Shown here: one piece after another, positions 1 through 6,898 of the stretch
How the letters are laid out: the number at the start of each line of letters is the position of its first letter
Position numbering within the stretch: the first letter of the stretch is position 1
Origin: Cohaesibacteraceae bacterium
Lineage (GTDB): Bacteria > Pseudomonadota > Alphaproteobacteria > Rhizobiales > Cohaesibacteraceae
Length of the DNA stretch: 12,534 nucleotides
Direction: 5' to 3'
NCBI GenBank assembly: GCA_016764535.1
Contig: JAESRR010000173.1
Location: forward strand, 1 to 12,534
Notes under the pieces: generated by a model
What the model saw: only the letters and a program-made list of their open reading frames with translations
The model's database searches: none
Told to the model about the DNA's origin: nothing
Program-made: the position numbers and the translations under genes

Positions 1-1
1 C

Positions 2-43
2 GATCTTGTGCAGGGTAAAATTGGCAGTGCTGGATCTAACTAA
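2..43 (+). CDS. Possible 3' end of an upstream gene (partial)
   Basis: The second reading frame is open from the window edge to a TAA at 41-43 and would encode the C-terminal tail DLVQGKIGSAGSN. In many alphaproteobacteria the gene before bamB encodes a membrane-anchored tetratricopeptide (YfgM-like) protein, so this could be its end. Thirteen residues cannot confirm that. The other two forward frames are also open for short distances (stops at 16-18 and 51-53), so the choice of frame is a guess based on composition and position. Confidence 0.25.
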   Translation, partial: DLVQGKIGSAGSN

Positions 44-77
44 TCGGCATTGATCGCCTTTCGGAACCAATCAGGTC

Positions 78-119
78 CATGACGCGGGTTTTGAAGGTCA
101 TGACGCAGGTTCTGGAAGT
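78..119 (+). repeat. Imperfect 21-bp tandem repeat just upstream of bamB
   Basis: Two adjacent 21-base units, 78-98 and 99-119, match at 17 of 21 positions. Both begin CATGACGC and continue with a GGTT...TG core. Each carries an ATG in the bamB frame (79 and 100), and a third in-frame ATG follows at 121. Translating from 79 would therefore add a short repetitive, hydrophobic stretch ahead of the signal peptide. The preferred bamB start is at 133, which leaves the repeat in the leader. Confidence 0.6.
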
Positions 120-132
120 TATGAGGAACAGT

Positions 133-1455
133 ATGAAGAGTATTCTATTGCATCGCTTTATCGTAGTTGGTTTGTTGGCAACGGGGTTGTCTGCTTGCAG
201 TGCTGTTTCTGAAATGGGCTTGTTTGGCGCGGAAAAAATCTTGCCTGGTGAACGACAACCTATCCTGAATACAGGGCTTCACCATAAGGTAGAGGATTCT
301 GGCCCTGTGCTAATATCTTCTTCGAAATCTTTTTCCGGCTGGAATAATCCTGGAGGAAATGCAGCGAACAACCCGCCAAATGTTACACTCTCCGGTTCAG
401 GTACGACAGCGTGGCGCGTGAACGCAGCTTTGCGTGGCGGTAGCGATGACTATCGGGCGGCAGCCCGCCCAATCGTTATTGGCGGTCGTGTTGCTGTTTA
501 TGGACCGGATGGAAGTTTGTCTGTTCATGGATTGTCTGGAGGTGGGCGAGCCTGGAGTGCAAATCTTCGTCCTGATGCAGAAAAAGACATCGCACTTGGC
601 GGTGGAGTTGCTGCATCCGCAAGTGCGATATTTGCAGGTACCGGTTATGGTGAGGCTATTGCTATAAGCCTGTCGAACGGCGCCCGGATTTGGACGAAAA
701 AACTGGAAGCTCCGGTTCGTGGTGCACCAACCTACAATGCAGGTAAAGTATTTGTGGTGACCGCTACAAATGTTGTTTATGCGCTTGATGCAGCCGATGG
801 ATCCGAACTTTGGACCTACCGTGGTCTATCGGAAACAGCCGGCATCCTGGCTGCTGCAAATCCTGCTGTTGAAAAAAATATTGTAGTTGTACCGTTCTCA
901 TCGGGCGAAGTGGTTGCCATTAATATCAAAACCGGCGAGCCGGAATGGACAGATCAGGTTGTTCGGGCAAGTCGTTCCTTTGCACTTTCTGGATTAACTG
1001 ACATTTCTGCAAGTCCAGTGATCTCCGGTGGGGTTGTGTATGTTGTCGGAGTGTCTGGTCGGATAATTGCAGTATCCCTGAAATCGGGTGAACGTTTGTG
1101 GGAGCGAAATATTGGATCAGTGCATACCCCTGTTGTTTCGGGAAATGCACTATTTGTTCTTGATCTGGACGACAAACTTGTTGCACTCAATCGCAAGACA
1201 GGAAAAATTCATTGGTCTACCCAGTTACCTGTTATCAGGAAACGTAAAAAACGTTCTGCGTGGGCTGGTCCGGTCCTCGCTGGTGGAAAATTATGGCTGG
1301 CGTCCAGTGATAAGAAATATGTTGGTGTGAACGCTGCCAATGGAAAACCGGGAAATGTACAATCGATAGCTGATGCCGTGTATATTAGTCCGATTGCTGT
1401 CTCGGGTCGTGTTATTCTGTTGTCTGGCAACGGTGCATTGTCAGCACACAACTAG
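133..1455 (+). CDS. bamB: BamB-like outer membrane assembly lipoprotein (PQQ/WD beta-propeller)
   Basis: This is a 440-residue lipoprotein expected to be the BamB subunit of the BAM complex, which helps insert beta-barrel proteins into the outer membrane from its periplasmic face. The start at 133 is preferred because GAGGA (123-127) lies five bases upstream and because it gives a compact lipoprotein signal: a basic n-region, a hydrophobic stretch (about residues 9-18) and a lipobox LSAC with the lipidated Cys22. In-frame ATGs at 79, 100 and 121 are possible but would add residues with no signal-peptide character. The mature part holds the repeated blade signature of PQQ-like propellers, with recurring (A/I/L/E)W dipeptides each followed by a G-x-P/A-P-V-type strand, for example around AWSANL, IWTKKL, LWTYRG, EWTDQV and LWERNI. 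The following gene, der, is the usual bamB neighbour. A generic PQQ-propeller lipoprotein is the alternative. Confidence 0.85.
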   Translation: MKSILLHRFIVVGLLATGLSACSAVSEMGLFGAEKILPGERQPILNTGLHHKVEDSGPVLISSSKSFSGWNNPGGNAANNPPNVTLSGSGTTAWRVNAALRGGSDDYRAAARPIVIGGRVAVYGPDGSLSVHGLSGGGRAWSANLRPDAEKDIALGGGVAASASAIFAGTGYGEAIAISLSNGARIWTKKLEAPVRGAPTYNAGKVFVVTATNVVYALDAADGSELWTYRGLSETAGILAAANPAVEKNIVVVPFSSGEVVAINIKTGEPEWTDQVVRASRSFALSGLTDISASPVISGGVVYVVGVSGRIIAVSLKSGERLWERNIGSVHTPVVSGNALFVLDLDDKLVALNRKTGKIHWSTQLPVIRKRKKRSAWAGPVLAGGKLWLASSDKKYVGVNAANGKPGNVQSIADAVYISPIAVSGRVILLSGNGALSAHN

Positions 1456-1467
1456 GCCTCTGAATTT

Positions 1468-1498
1468 TTGGCAGAATTTAATCGTTGCCACATATAAT
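1468..1498 (+). promoter_or_regulatory. Candidate sigma-70-type promoter for der
   Basis: A perfect TATAAT lies at 1493-1498. A TTGGCA at 1468-1473 could serve as the -35 box, although the 19-base spacer is longer than ideal. Transcription would begin near 1505, a few bases before the hairpin at 1514-1543. This would give der a promoter of its own in addition to any read-through from bamB. Only sequence resemblance supports it. Confidence 0.4.
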
Positions 1499-1513
1499 AT
1501 GAATGAAGTTTGC

Positions 1514-1551
1514 GTCTCGCCAGTGGAAATCCAGTGGCGAGACTTGTTTTT
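1514..1551 (+). terminator. Terminator-like hairpin in the bamB-der gap
   Basis: GTCTCGCCA (1514-1522) and TGGCGAGAC (1535-1543) form a perfect 9-bp stem. After a G/G mismatch, three more pairs (TGG/CCA) close an AAAT loop. TTGTTTTT (1544-1551) follows directly, so the element has the shape of a rho-independent terminator. The T-tract ends immediately before the der ribosome binding site GAGGG (1552-1556). It could end bamB transcripts, attenuate der, or mask the der ribosome binding site. The sequence cannot distinguish these. Confidence 0.65.
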
Positions 1552-1560
1552 GAGGGTACA

Positions 1561-3024
1561 ATGACCTTTACGCTTGCAATTGTTGGCAGACCCAACGTTG
1601 GTAAATCCACACTTTTCAATCGCCTGGTTGGAAAACGTTTGGCTCTGGTTGATGACACACCGGGAGTTACCCGTGACAGACGGATGGGAGAAGGCCATAT
1701 AGGCGACATGACGTTCAATGTGATTGATACGGCTGGCCTTGAAGAAGCCTCCGAGGAAAGTCTGCAGGGAAGAATGCGGGCCCAGACAGATGAAGCAATC
1801 AAGGAAGCAGATGTTTGCCTTTTTGTGGTTGACGCGAAATCCGGATTGACACCCGCCGATACCTATTTTTCGAAAATTCTTCGAAAATCCGGAAAACCGG
1901 TGATTTTGGCTGCCAATAAAGCCGAAGGAAAATCTGGCGATGCCGGGTTTTACGATGCATTTTCTCTTGGGTTTGGAGAACCTCTTGCCATTTCTGCTGA
2001 GCACGGTGTGGGTATGGCTGACTTGTTTAGTGCTTTGCTTGACTATGAAATCGAACATGGCGGTGCCCCGGAACCTGACAAACGTCAGGATGAATTTTTT
2101 GAGGACGATGCAGATACGCTTGAATTTGATGGTCATGGAAATCTAATACTGCCTGAAGACGATGGCGGAGAAGATTTCATCAACACGTATGACGAAGAAA
2201 AACCGCTTCGTATTGCAATCGTTGGTCGGCCCAATGCCGGCAAATCCACCTTGATAAACTCCATGATTGGTGAAGAAAGATTGTTGACCGGCCCTGAGGC
2301 TGGTATCACACGGGATTCGATATCTGTCGATTGGCAATGGCAGGATAGAGCCGTAAGACTATTTGATACGGCAGGAATGCGCCGCAAGGCAAGAGTTCAG
2401 GAAAAACTTGAAAAACTGTCAGTTGCAGATGCCTTGCGTGCGATCCAGTATGCAGAAACAGTGGTCGTTGTGATCGATGTAACAATGCCTTTTGAAAAAC
2501 AGGATCTGCAAATAATTGATTGGGTTGAGAGAGAAGGCCGTGCTCTGGTTATCGCTTTGAACAAATGGGATCTGGTGGAAGATCGCAACCAGACAATGCT
2601 GGATTTACGTGAAAAGACCGATCGTTTGTTACCACAGGTGAGGGGTGTACCGCTTGTTCCCATTTCTGGTTTGCTGGGGCAGGGTATCGACCGCCTGATG
2701 AAGGCGGTCTCGGAAGTCGACAGGCTCTGGAACATCCGGGTTTCCACTGCAAAACTTAATCGTTGGTTGTTCAGTGCGCTGGAGCAGCACGCTCCACCGG
2801 CAGCAGCGGGACGCCGAATTCGCATACGATATGCCACGCAGGCAAAGTCCCGCCCGCCGACATTTATTGTCTGGTGCTCGCGCCCCGATGCTTTGCCGGA
2901 GTCATACTCCCGATATTTGGTCAACGATTTTAGACAAACGTTTAATGTTCCAAGTGTCCCGATACGTATGATTATGCGAAAGGGAGAAAATCCTTACGCC
3001 AAAAAGAAAAAACGGAACAATTAA
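1561..3024 (+). CDS. der: Ribosome biogenesis GTPase Der (EngA)
   Basis: Der is an essential tandem-G-domain GTPase needed for maturation of the 50S ribosomal subunit. The start at 1561 follows GAGGG with a four-base gap; a TTG 17 codons upstream lies next to the hairpin and is not needed. The protein has 487 residues. G domain 1 shows the P-loop GRPNVGKST (9-17), the switch I motif TPGVTRD (33-39), DTAG (56-59) and NKAE (119-122). G domain 2 shows GRPNAGKST (222-230), AGITRD (247-252), DTAG (269-272) and NKWD (334-337). The C-terminal third is the KH-like domain, ending in a lysine-rich tail. The linker between the G domains (about 165-213) is strongly acidic and looks longer than in E. coli Der. 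The E in NKAE, where NKxD is canonical, is a variant I associate with alphaproteobacterial Der. Confidence 0.97.
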   Translation: MTFTLAIVGRPNVGKSTLFNRLVGKRLALVDDTPGVTRDRRMGEGHIGDMTFNVIDTAGLEEASEESLQGRMRAQTDEAIKEADVCLFVVDAKSGLTPADTYFSKILRKSGKPVILAANKAEGKSGDAGFYDAFSLGFGEPLAISAEHGVGMADLFSALLDYEIEHGGAPEPDKRQDEFFEDDADTLEFDGHGNLILPEDDGGEDFINTYDEEKPLRIAIVGRPNAGKSTLINSMIGEERLLTGPEAGITRDSISVDWQWQDRAVRLFDTAGMRRKARVQEKLEKLSVADALRAIQYAETVVVVIDVTMPFEKQDLQIIDWVEREGRALVIALNKWDLVEDRNQTMLDLREKTDRLLPQVRGVPLVPISGLLGQGIDRLMKAVSEVDRLWNIRVSTAKLNRWLFSALEQHAPPAAAGRRIRIRYATQAKSRPPTFIVWCSRPDALPESYSRYLVNDFRQTFNVPSVPIRMIMRKGENPYAKKKKRNN

Positions 3025-3031
3025 TTCTCGC

Positions 3032-3050
3032 ATGCTGTGATGCACAGCAT
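3032..3050 (+). other. Perfect 8-bp stem-loop after der
   Basis: ATGCTGTG (3032-3039) and CACAGCAT (3043-3050) pair perfectly around a three-base loop, eight bases after the der stop codon. The sequence after it (TATCTGTTGTG) is not a real T-tract, so it is a poor intrinsic terminator. It could be a transcript-end stabiliser or a protein-binding palindrome. Confidence 0.4.
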
Positions 3051-3120
3051 TATCTGTTGTGTGCATGTGTGTATTGGAAAAATTTCGGTTCTGTGAGCTG
3101 GCGTGGCTATTGTGTTTGTG

Positions 3121-3156
3121 TATAACTCGCCCGGTTACTGGCAAGACGCGGTAACC
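3121..3156 (+). promoter_or_regulatory. Candidate -10 box and leader dyad before DAHP synthase
   Basis: TATAAC at 3121-3126 resembles a -10 element, but no convincing -35 box lies 16-18 bases upstream (CTGGCG at 3098-3103 is the best match). Just downstream, GGTTAC (3133-3138) and GTAACC (3151-3156) form a perfect 6-bp inverted repeat separated by 12 bases. It lies where a leader hairpin or an operator could act on the downstream gene. No leader peptide rich in aromatic residues was found, so classical attenuation is not supported. Confidence 0.25.
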
Positions 3157-3179
3157 TGAGCGTTGAGTATGAGGGTATT

Positions 3180-4550
3180 ATGACAAAAAACTGGACACCG
3201 GATAGCTGGCGATCAAAACCGGTACTGCATGTCCCGAAATTTCCGGATAATGCTGCGTTGGAAGCAATCGAAGGCCGTATTGCTTCTTATCCTCCTCTTG
3301 TTTTTGCCGGTGAAGCACGGCAGTTAAAAGAGCAGCTTGCCCGTGTCTCAAAAGGTGAGGCCTTTTTACTTCAGGGTGGAGATTGCGCCGAAAGTTTTGC
3401 AGAGCATAGTGCTGATAATATTCGTGATTTCTTTCGCGTGTTTTTACAGATGGCAGCCGTGTTAACTTACGCGGCAGCCAGACCGGTTGTAAAAGTTGGT
3501 CGTATTGCCGGTCAATTTGCCAAACCCCGCTCGTCTGATATTGAAAAGCAGGGAGATATTGAATTACCCAGTTATCGCGGTGACATCATCAATGGCATCG
3601 ATTTCACTGAAAAAGAACGTGTTCCCGATCCGAGCCGTCAGGCAATGGCGTATCGTCAATCTGCTGCAACCCTCAATCTATTGCGTGCGTTTGCTCAGGG
3701 CGGTTTTGCCAATATGGACCACGTCCATCAGTGGACTTTGGGATATTTGAAAGACAGCCCTCAGGCAGGAAGATATCAGGAACTGGCAGATCGTATTTCT
3801 GAATCGATGGCATTTATGAGAGCCTGTGGAATCGATCCTGAAACAACACCACAAATGCGGACTACTGACTTCTTTACCAGCCATGAAGCACTTCTACTGG
3901 GCTATGAGGAAGCACTCACACGGGTCGATTCAACATCCGGTGAATGGTACGCTACATCGGGGCACATGTTATGGATTGGCGATCGGACGCGGCAAATTGA
4001 CCATGGTCACGTCGAATTCTTTCGTGGCATTCAAAACCCTATTGGTATGAAGTGTGGTCCTTCGCTGGAACCTGATGATTTACTTCGCCTATGTGATGTT
4101 CTCAACCCGGAGAATGAACCAGGCAGATTGACATTGATAGCCCGTTTTGGTGCAGACAAGGTTTTTGATCATTTACCGGCACTGGTTCGCGCTATTAAAA
4201 GTGAAGGTCGACATGTCGTATGGTCCTGTGATCCAATGCATGGAAATGTGATCAAGGCTTCCAACGGGTACAAAACCCGGCCTTTTGATAGAATACTAAA
4301 AGAGGTAGAAGCTTTCTTTGCAGTCCATCAGGCTGAAGGGACACATGCCGGTGGTATTCACATTGAAATGACAGGCAGGAATGTGACCGAATGCACCGGT
4401 GGTTCCCGGGAAATTTCAGAAAATGATCTTTCGGCACGATACCACACGCATTGCGATCCAAGACTAAATGCTGATCAGGCGCTGGAACTTGCTTTTCTCA
4501 TCGCCGAAAATTTGAAAAAAGATCGCGACAACAAATATACGTCTACCTGA
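3180..4550 (+). CDS. aroG: Class II 3-deoxy-7-phosphoheptulonate (DAHP) synthase
   Basis: This enzyme condenses phosphoenolpyruvate with erythrose 4-phosphate, the first committed step of the cytosolic shikimate pathway to aromatic amino acids. At 456 residues it has the class II length (plant and Mycobacterium type) rather than the roughly 350 of E. coli AroF/G/H. The class II landmarks run in order: QGGDCAESF with metal-ligand Cys69, [14 protein letters not shown] (105-118), [39 protein letters not shown] with His354, [12 protein letters not shown] with Glu396, and CDPRLN with Asp426. The Cys, His, Glu and Asp set matches the known class II metal site, so the enzyme should be active. The start has GAGGG (3171-3175) four bases upstream. 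Gene names for class II enzymes vary between species (aroG, aroF, aroH). Feedback specificity cannot be read from the sequence. Confidence 0.96.
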   Translation: MTKNWTPDSWRSKPVLHVPKFPDNAALEAIEGRIASYPPLVFAGEARQLKEQLARVSKGEAFLLQGGDCAESFAEHSADNIRDFFRVFLQMAAVLTYAAARPVVKVGRIAGQFAKPRSSDIEKQGDIELPSYRGDIINGIDFTEKERVPDPSRQAMAYRQSAATLNLLRAFAQGGFANMDHVHQWTLGYLKDSPQAGRYQELADRISESMAFMRACGIDPETTPQMRTTDFFTSHEALLLGYEEALTRVDSTSGEWYATSGHMLWIGDRTRQIDHGHVEFFRGIQNPIGMKCGPSLEPDDLLRLCDVLNPENEPGRLTLIARFGADKVFDHLPALVRAIKSEGRHVVWSCDPMHGNVIKASNGYKTRPFDRILKEVEAFFAVHQAEGTHAGGIHIEMTGRNVTECTGGSREISENDLSARYHTHCDPRLNADQALELAFLIAENLKKDRDNKYTST

Positions 4551-4559
4551 TCTGGTTTT

Positions 4560-4586
4560 GAATACCCCGGTCAAAGTATTCGTTTT
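4560..4586 (+). terminator. Weak terminator candidate after DAHP synthase
   Basis: GAATAC (4560-4565) and GTATTC (4576-4581) form a 6-bp stem with a ten-base loop, followed by GTTTTG. The stem starts ten bases after the stop codon, a sensible place for a terminator. It is AT-rich and short and the T-run is interrupted, so termination would be inefficient at best. Confidence 0.3.
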
Positions 4587-4594
4587 GAATGAAT

Positions 4595-4632
4595 TGCAAG
4601 CGATTTGATTTATCAGAATCAGTTCGCTTGCA
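4595..4632. other. Two-part hairpin TGCAAGCGA...TCGCTTGCA
   Basis: TGCAAGCGA (4595-4603) pairs perfectly with TCGCTTGCA (4624-4632). Inside, after a 2x2 internal loop, TGATT (4606-4610) pairs with AATCA (4617-4621) around a six-base loop. This gives 14 base pairs in a 38-base element. No T-tract follows, so it is not an intrinsic terminator. A structured RNA element or a two-armed protein-binding site are both possible. Confidence 0.45.
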
Positions 4633-4855
4633 CTCGCACCTATCAGTTCCGGCCAGGCTTCGATCAACTCGCGAGTTTGGATATTTGAATAAATTCTGAC
4701 GTTTGAATTGCCCAATTTATTAAGTCAATCCAGTTGGCAACTTGCTGAGAATAAATTATCTGCAAATATCGAATTTGAAACGACAGTACTAATATTTTAG
4801 TAACCAGTTTACTTAAGCGAAAGCTGACAAAGTTTTGATAGAGTTTCCTGAACAT

Positions 4856-4869
4856 GCGCAAATTTGCGC
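4856..4869. promoter_or_regulatory. Perfect 14-bp palindrome, candidate operator
   Basis: GCGCAAATTTGCGC is fully self-complementary with no spacer, ending about 100 bases before the preferred start of the HAD-UbiA gene and about 27 bases before a TACAAT box. An uninterrupted palindrome of this size near a promoter is typical of a homodimeric regulator site. The regulator is not encoded in this window. Confidence 0.4.
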
Positions 4870-4969
4870 TTGATTATGGGGCAATCTCGCGTGAATACAA
4901 TTTTACTATTTGGAAATACTCCCGGACATTCAGAATCAAAATTTAAACTATTATGCGGAGACGGTTGAT

Positions 4970-6391
4970 ATGTCACATCCGCTGATTATTGATCTTGATG
5001 GGACGCTGGTGAGAACGGACACGCTTTTTGAGGCGTTTGCAGGCGCGCTGTTTCGACAGCCACTGGACACGTTTGCAGCATTGCTGGAGCTCAGGCATGG
5101 CCGTGCGGCATTTAAGCGTCGTTTGTTTGAACTTGGTCAATGTAACTATGCCTTGCTGCCACTTCGAACCGATCTAATCGATTTTATCAAACGGGAAAAA
5201 GAAACCGGTCGCGAAATTCATCTCGTGAGTGCGGCCGACCAAAACGTTGTAGAAGCTGTTTGCGAGAGGTTGGGCATTTTCGATACACTGAAGGGCTCCG
5301 ATGGTAATCAGAACCTTAAAGGAATCGCCAAGGCCAAATATTTGAAAGATAAATATCCGGACGGGTTTGGCTATGCCGGTGATAGCACCGCTGACGTACC
5401 GGTTTGGAGAGAAGCTGAGGAAATAATTATAGCTGGTGCCGAGCCTGTTGTTCATAGAAAAATCAAACGTTTGGGCTGGTCAGTCTCTGCTGTGTTTGAT
5501 GAACATGGCGACCGCTTCAAGCTCTGGATGAGGGCTGCGCGTTTACATCAGTGGGCGAAAAACGGCCTGTTGTTTGTTCCGCTATTTCTCGGTCATGTAT
5601 ATTCAGACCCTGATGCAATTCTTCGTACAATTTTTGGTTTCATCGCAATTGGCCTTGTTGCGTCCGGAACTTATTTGTTGAACGATTTGGCAGATCTGGA
5701 AGCAGATCGGGCTCACCCGACCAAATGTGACAGGCCGCTCGCCGCAGGAAATTTGAAAATATTTCATGCTCTTGTCGGCGCGCCGGTTTCCATCATAGCC
5801 GGATTATCGATTTCTTTCGCGATATCAACCAATTTTGCACTGGTAGTAATGGGTTATTTGGCAATTACGCTTGCCTATTCATTCAGGCTAAAGCGCGTAC
5901 CACTTCTTGATACGTTTTTGCTTGGAAGTCTTTTCACATTGCGAATTGTAATGGGCACCGTTCTTGCGGGTGTTGCATTCTCGGAATGGATTTTAACGTT
6001 CTCGATGTTCTTTTTCTTTTCTCTGTCACTGGCCAAGCGGCATGTCGAAATTGTGCGCAAGGCCCTTAAAACTGAAGGCGAGATTAAAGGGCGGGGATAT
6101 TTGACCAGTGATGCAGTCCTCACACTTTCTCTGGGAATGGCGTCGGCCATGTCTTCGTTGATGATCCTGGTGTTATATCTGGTTTTTGAGGCACAGCCAC
6201 AAGGCTTTTACCAAACACCGGCCTGGTTATGGGTCGCACCGATTTCAGTTGCATTGTGGACTTTAAGAATTTGGTTGCTGGCTCATCGGGGTGAGTTGGA
6301 TGATGATCCGGTTGCTTTTGCCATACGGGACAAATTGAGCATATATTTGGGTGCCGGGGTCGTGTCAGCCATCGGTTTGGCAATTTTATGA
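4970..6391 (+). CDS. HAD phosphatase - UbiA-family prenyltransferase fusion (DPPR-synthase-like)
   Basis: The 473-residue protein joins two enzymes. Residues 1-185 form a HAD-superfamily phosphatase with motif I DLDGT (Asp8, Asp10), motif II serine in HLVSAAD (Ser87), a lysine-rich stretch (117-128) and motif IV GDSTAD (Asp138, Asp142). Residues 186-473 form a UbiA-family membrane prenyltransferase with about nine hydrophobic segments. Its Mg-pyrophosphate motif NDLADLEAD spans 238-246, followed by RPLAAG (255-260), YSFRLKRVPLLD (303-314), KRH (356-358) and GRGY (374-377). This pattern is closest to decaprenyl-phosphate phosphoribosyltransferases, not UbiA of quinone synthesis. The ATG at 4970 is preferred (GGAG at 4957-4960); a TTG at 4910 would add 20 residues ahead of the HAD core. 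A reasonable inference is transfer of phosphoribose to a polyprenyl phosphate with the HAD domain removing the 5-phosphate. Substrates are not proven. Confidence 0.85.
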   Translation: MSHPLIIDLDGTLVRTDTLFEAFAGALFRQPLDTFAALLELRHGRAAFKRRLFELGQCNYALLPLRTDLIDFIKREKETGREIHLVSAADQNVVEAVCERLGIFDTLKGSDGNQNLKGIAKAKYLKDKYPDGFGYAGDSTADVPVWREAEEIIIAGAEPVVHRKIKRLGWSVSAVFDEHGDRFKLWMRAARLHQWAKNGLLFVPLFLGHVYSDPDAILRTIFGFIAIGLVASGTYLLNDLADLEADRAHPTKCDRPLAAGNLKIFHALVGAPVSIIAGLSISFAISTNFALVVMGYLAITLAYSFRLKRVPLLDTFLLGSLFTLRIVMGTVLAGVAFSEWILTFSMFFFFSLSLAKRHVEIVRKALKTEGEIKGRGYLTSDAVLTLSLGMASAMSSLMILVLYLVFEAQPQGFYQTPAWLWVAPISVALWTLRIWLLAHRGELDDDPVAFAIRDKLSIYLGAGVVSAIGLAIL

Positions 6392-6400
6392 GTACAGAAT

Positions 6401-6859
6401 ATGGAAATTGAAATACACCCTTTGGCAACTACCGGCGGGGATACGCTCACTTTAAGTCAACGTATCAAGTCCATAGCAGCAGAGTTTTTCCGCTTTTTGC
6501 TAACAGGCTCAGTTGCCGCAATCGTAAATTTGGGGTCCCGTTGGATATTCAGTTTTCTGATGCCGTTTGAAGCAGCAGTAATTCTCGCATATTTGGTAGG
6601 AATGGTTGCGGCTTTCCTGCTGTTCCAAAAAATCATTTTCAAAGCCGGATCCGGAGATGTTAAAAAGCAAATCAGGCGCTTTTTACTTGTCCACGTTGTG
6701 GGATTAACACAGGTTTATTTTATCTCCTGGGGACTGGCGGATTTTGGTTTTCCAGCAATTGGCTGGACCTGGCATACAGAAGATCTCGCACATTTTATTG
6801 GCGTTGCAACACCTGCCTTTTCAAGTTACATCGGCCATAAATATTACACATTCAAATAA
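6401..6859 (+). CDS. GtrA-family membrane protein
   Basis: This is a 152-residue integral membrane protein of the GtrA/DPMS-related family, whose members take part in membrane passage of polyprenyl-phosphate-linked sugars or support their transferases. Four hydrophobic segments lie near residues 32-51, 57-78, 92-113 and 128-146. Family signatures are the RFLLTGSVAAIVN entry to helix 1 and the C-terminal HKYYTFK. The gene begins nine bases after the UbiA stop codon, which indicates an operon. Its ribosome binding site is weak (GAGTACAG), so translation may depend on coupling to the upstream gene. The ATG overlapping the UbiA stop at 6388 leads only to an eight-codon dead end and is not the start. 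Mycobacterial Rv3789, a GtrA protein, is linked to decaprenyl-phospho-arabinose metabolism, so the pairing with a UbiA-type enzyme here is meaningful. Confidence 0.85.
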   Translation: MEIEIHPLATTGGDTLTLSQRIKSIAAEFFRFLLTGSVAAIVNLGSRWIFSFLMPFEAAVILAYLVGMVAAFLLFQKIIFKAGSGDVKKQIRRFLLVHVVGLTQVYFISWGLADFGFPAIGWTWHTEDLAHFIGVATPAFSSYIGHKYYTFK

Positions 6860-6898
6860 TTCCGGTTCTCCGGATAAAGGAACTGGACGGGATCCCGC

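Larger units (their letters stand above)
4551..4969. other. Gene-free, AT-rich, dyad-rich intergenic region
   Basis: I see no convincing gene in these 419 bases. The region is clearly richer in A and T than its neighbours and repeats the string TTTGAAT several times, including two copies of GTTTTGAAT about 27 bases apart. It contains several inverted repeats: GAATAC/GTATTC (4560-4581), a two-part hairpin (4595-4632), AATAAATT/AATTTATT (4688-4721), TACTAA/TTAGTA (4787-4802) and a perfect palindrome (4856-4869). A TACAAT at 4896-4901 is a possible -10 box for the downstream membrane genes. TTGATT at 4870-4875 is the nearest -35-like string, but the 20-base spacer is too long to be convincing. 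Confidence 0.6.

Noticed and set aside
1441..2136. A 231-codon open frame on the minus strand across der and the bamB-der gap
   Set aside because: It is antisense to the clearly conserved first G domain of Der, has no ribosome binding site or recognisable motif, and its composition is that of a shadow frame.
4910..4969. TTG start for the HAD-UbiA protein adding 20 residues
   Set aside because: The extra residues precede a standard HAD N-terminus and would lie within the promoter and leader region. The ATG at 4970 has a usable GGAG site.
4551..4969. Searched for a tRNA, mobile element remnant or CRISPR repeats
   Set aside because: No cloverleaf-like arms, transposase fragments, terminal inverted repeats with target duplications, or regularly spaced repeats were seen.
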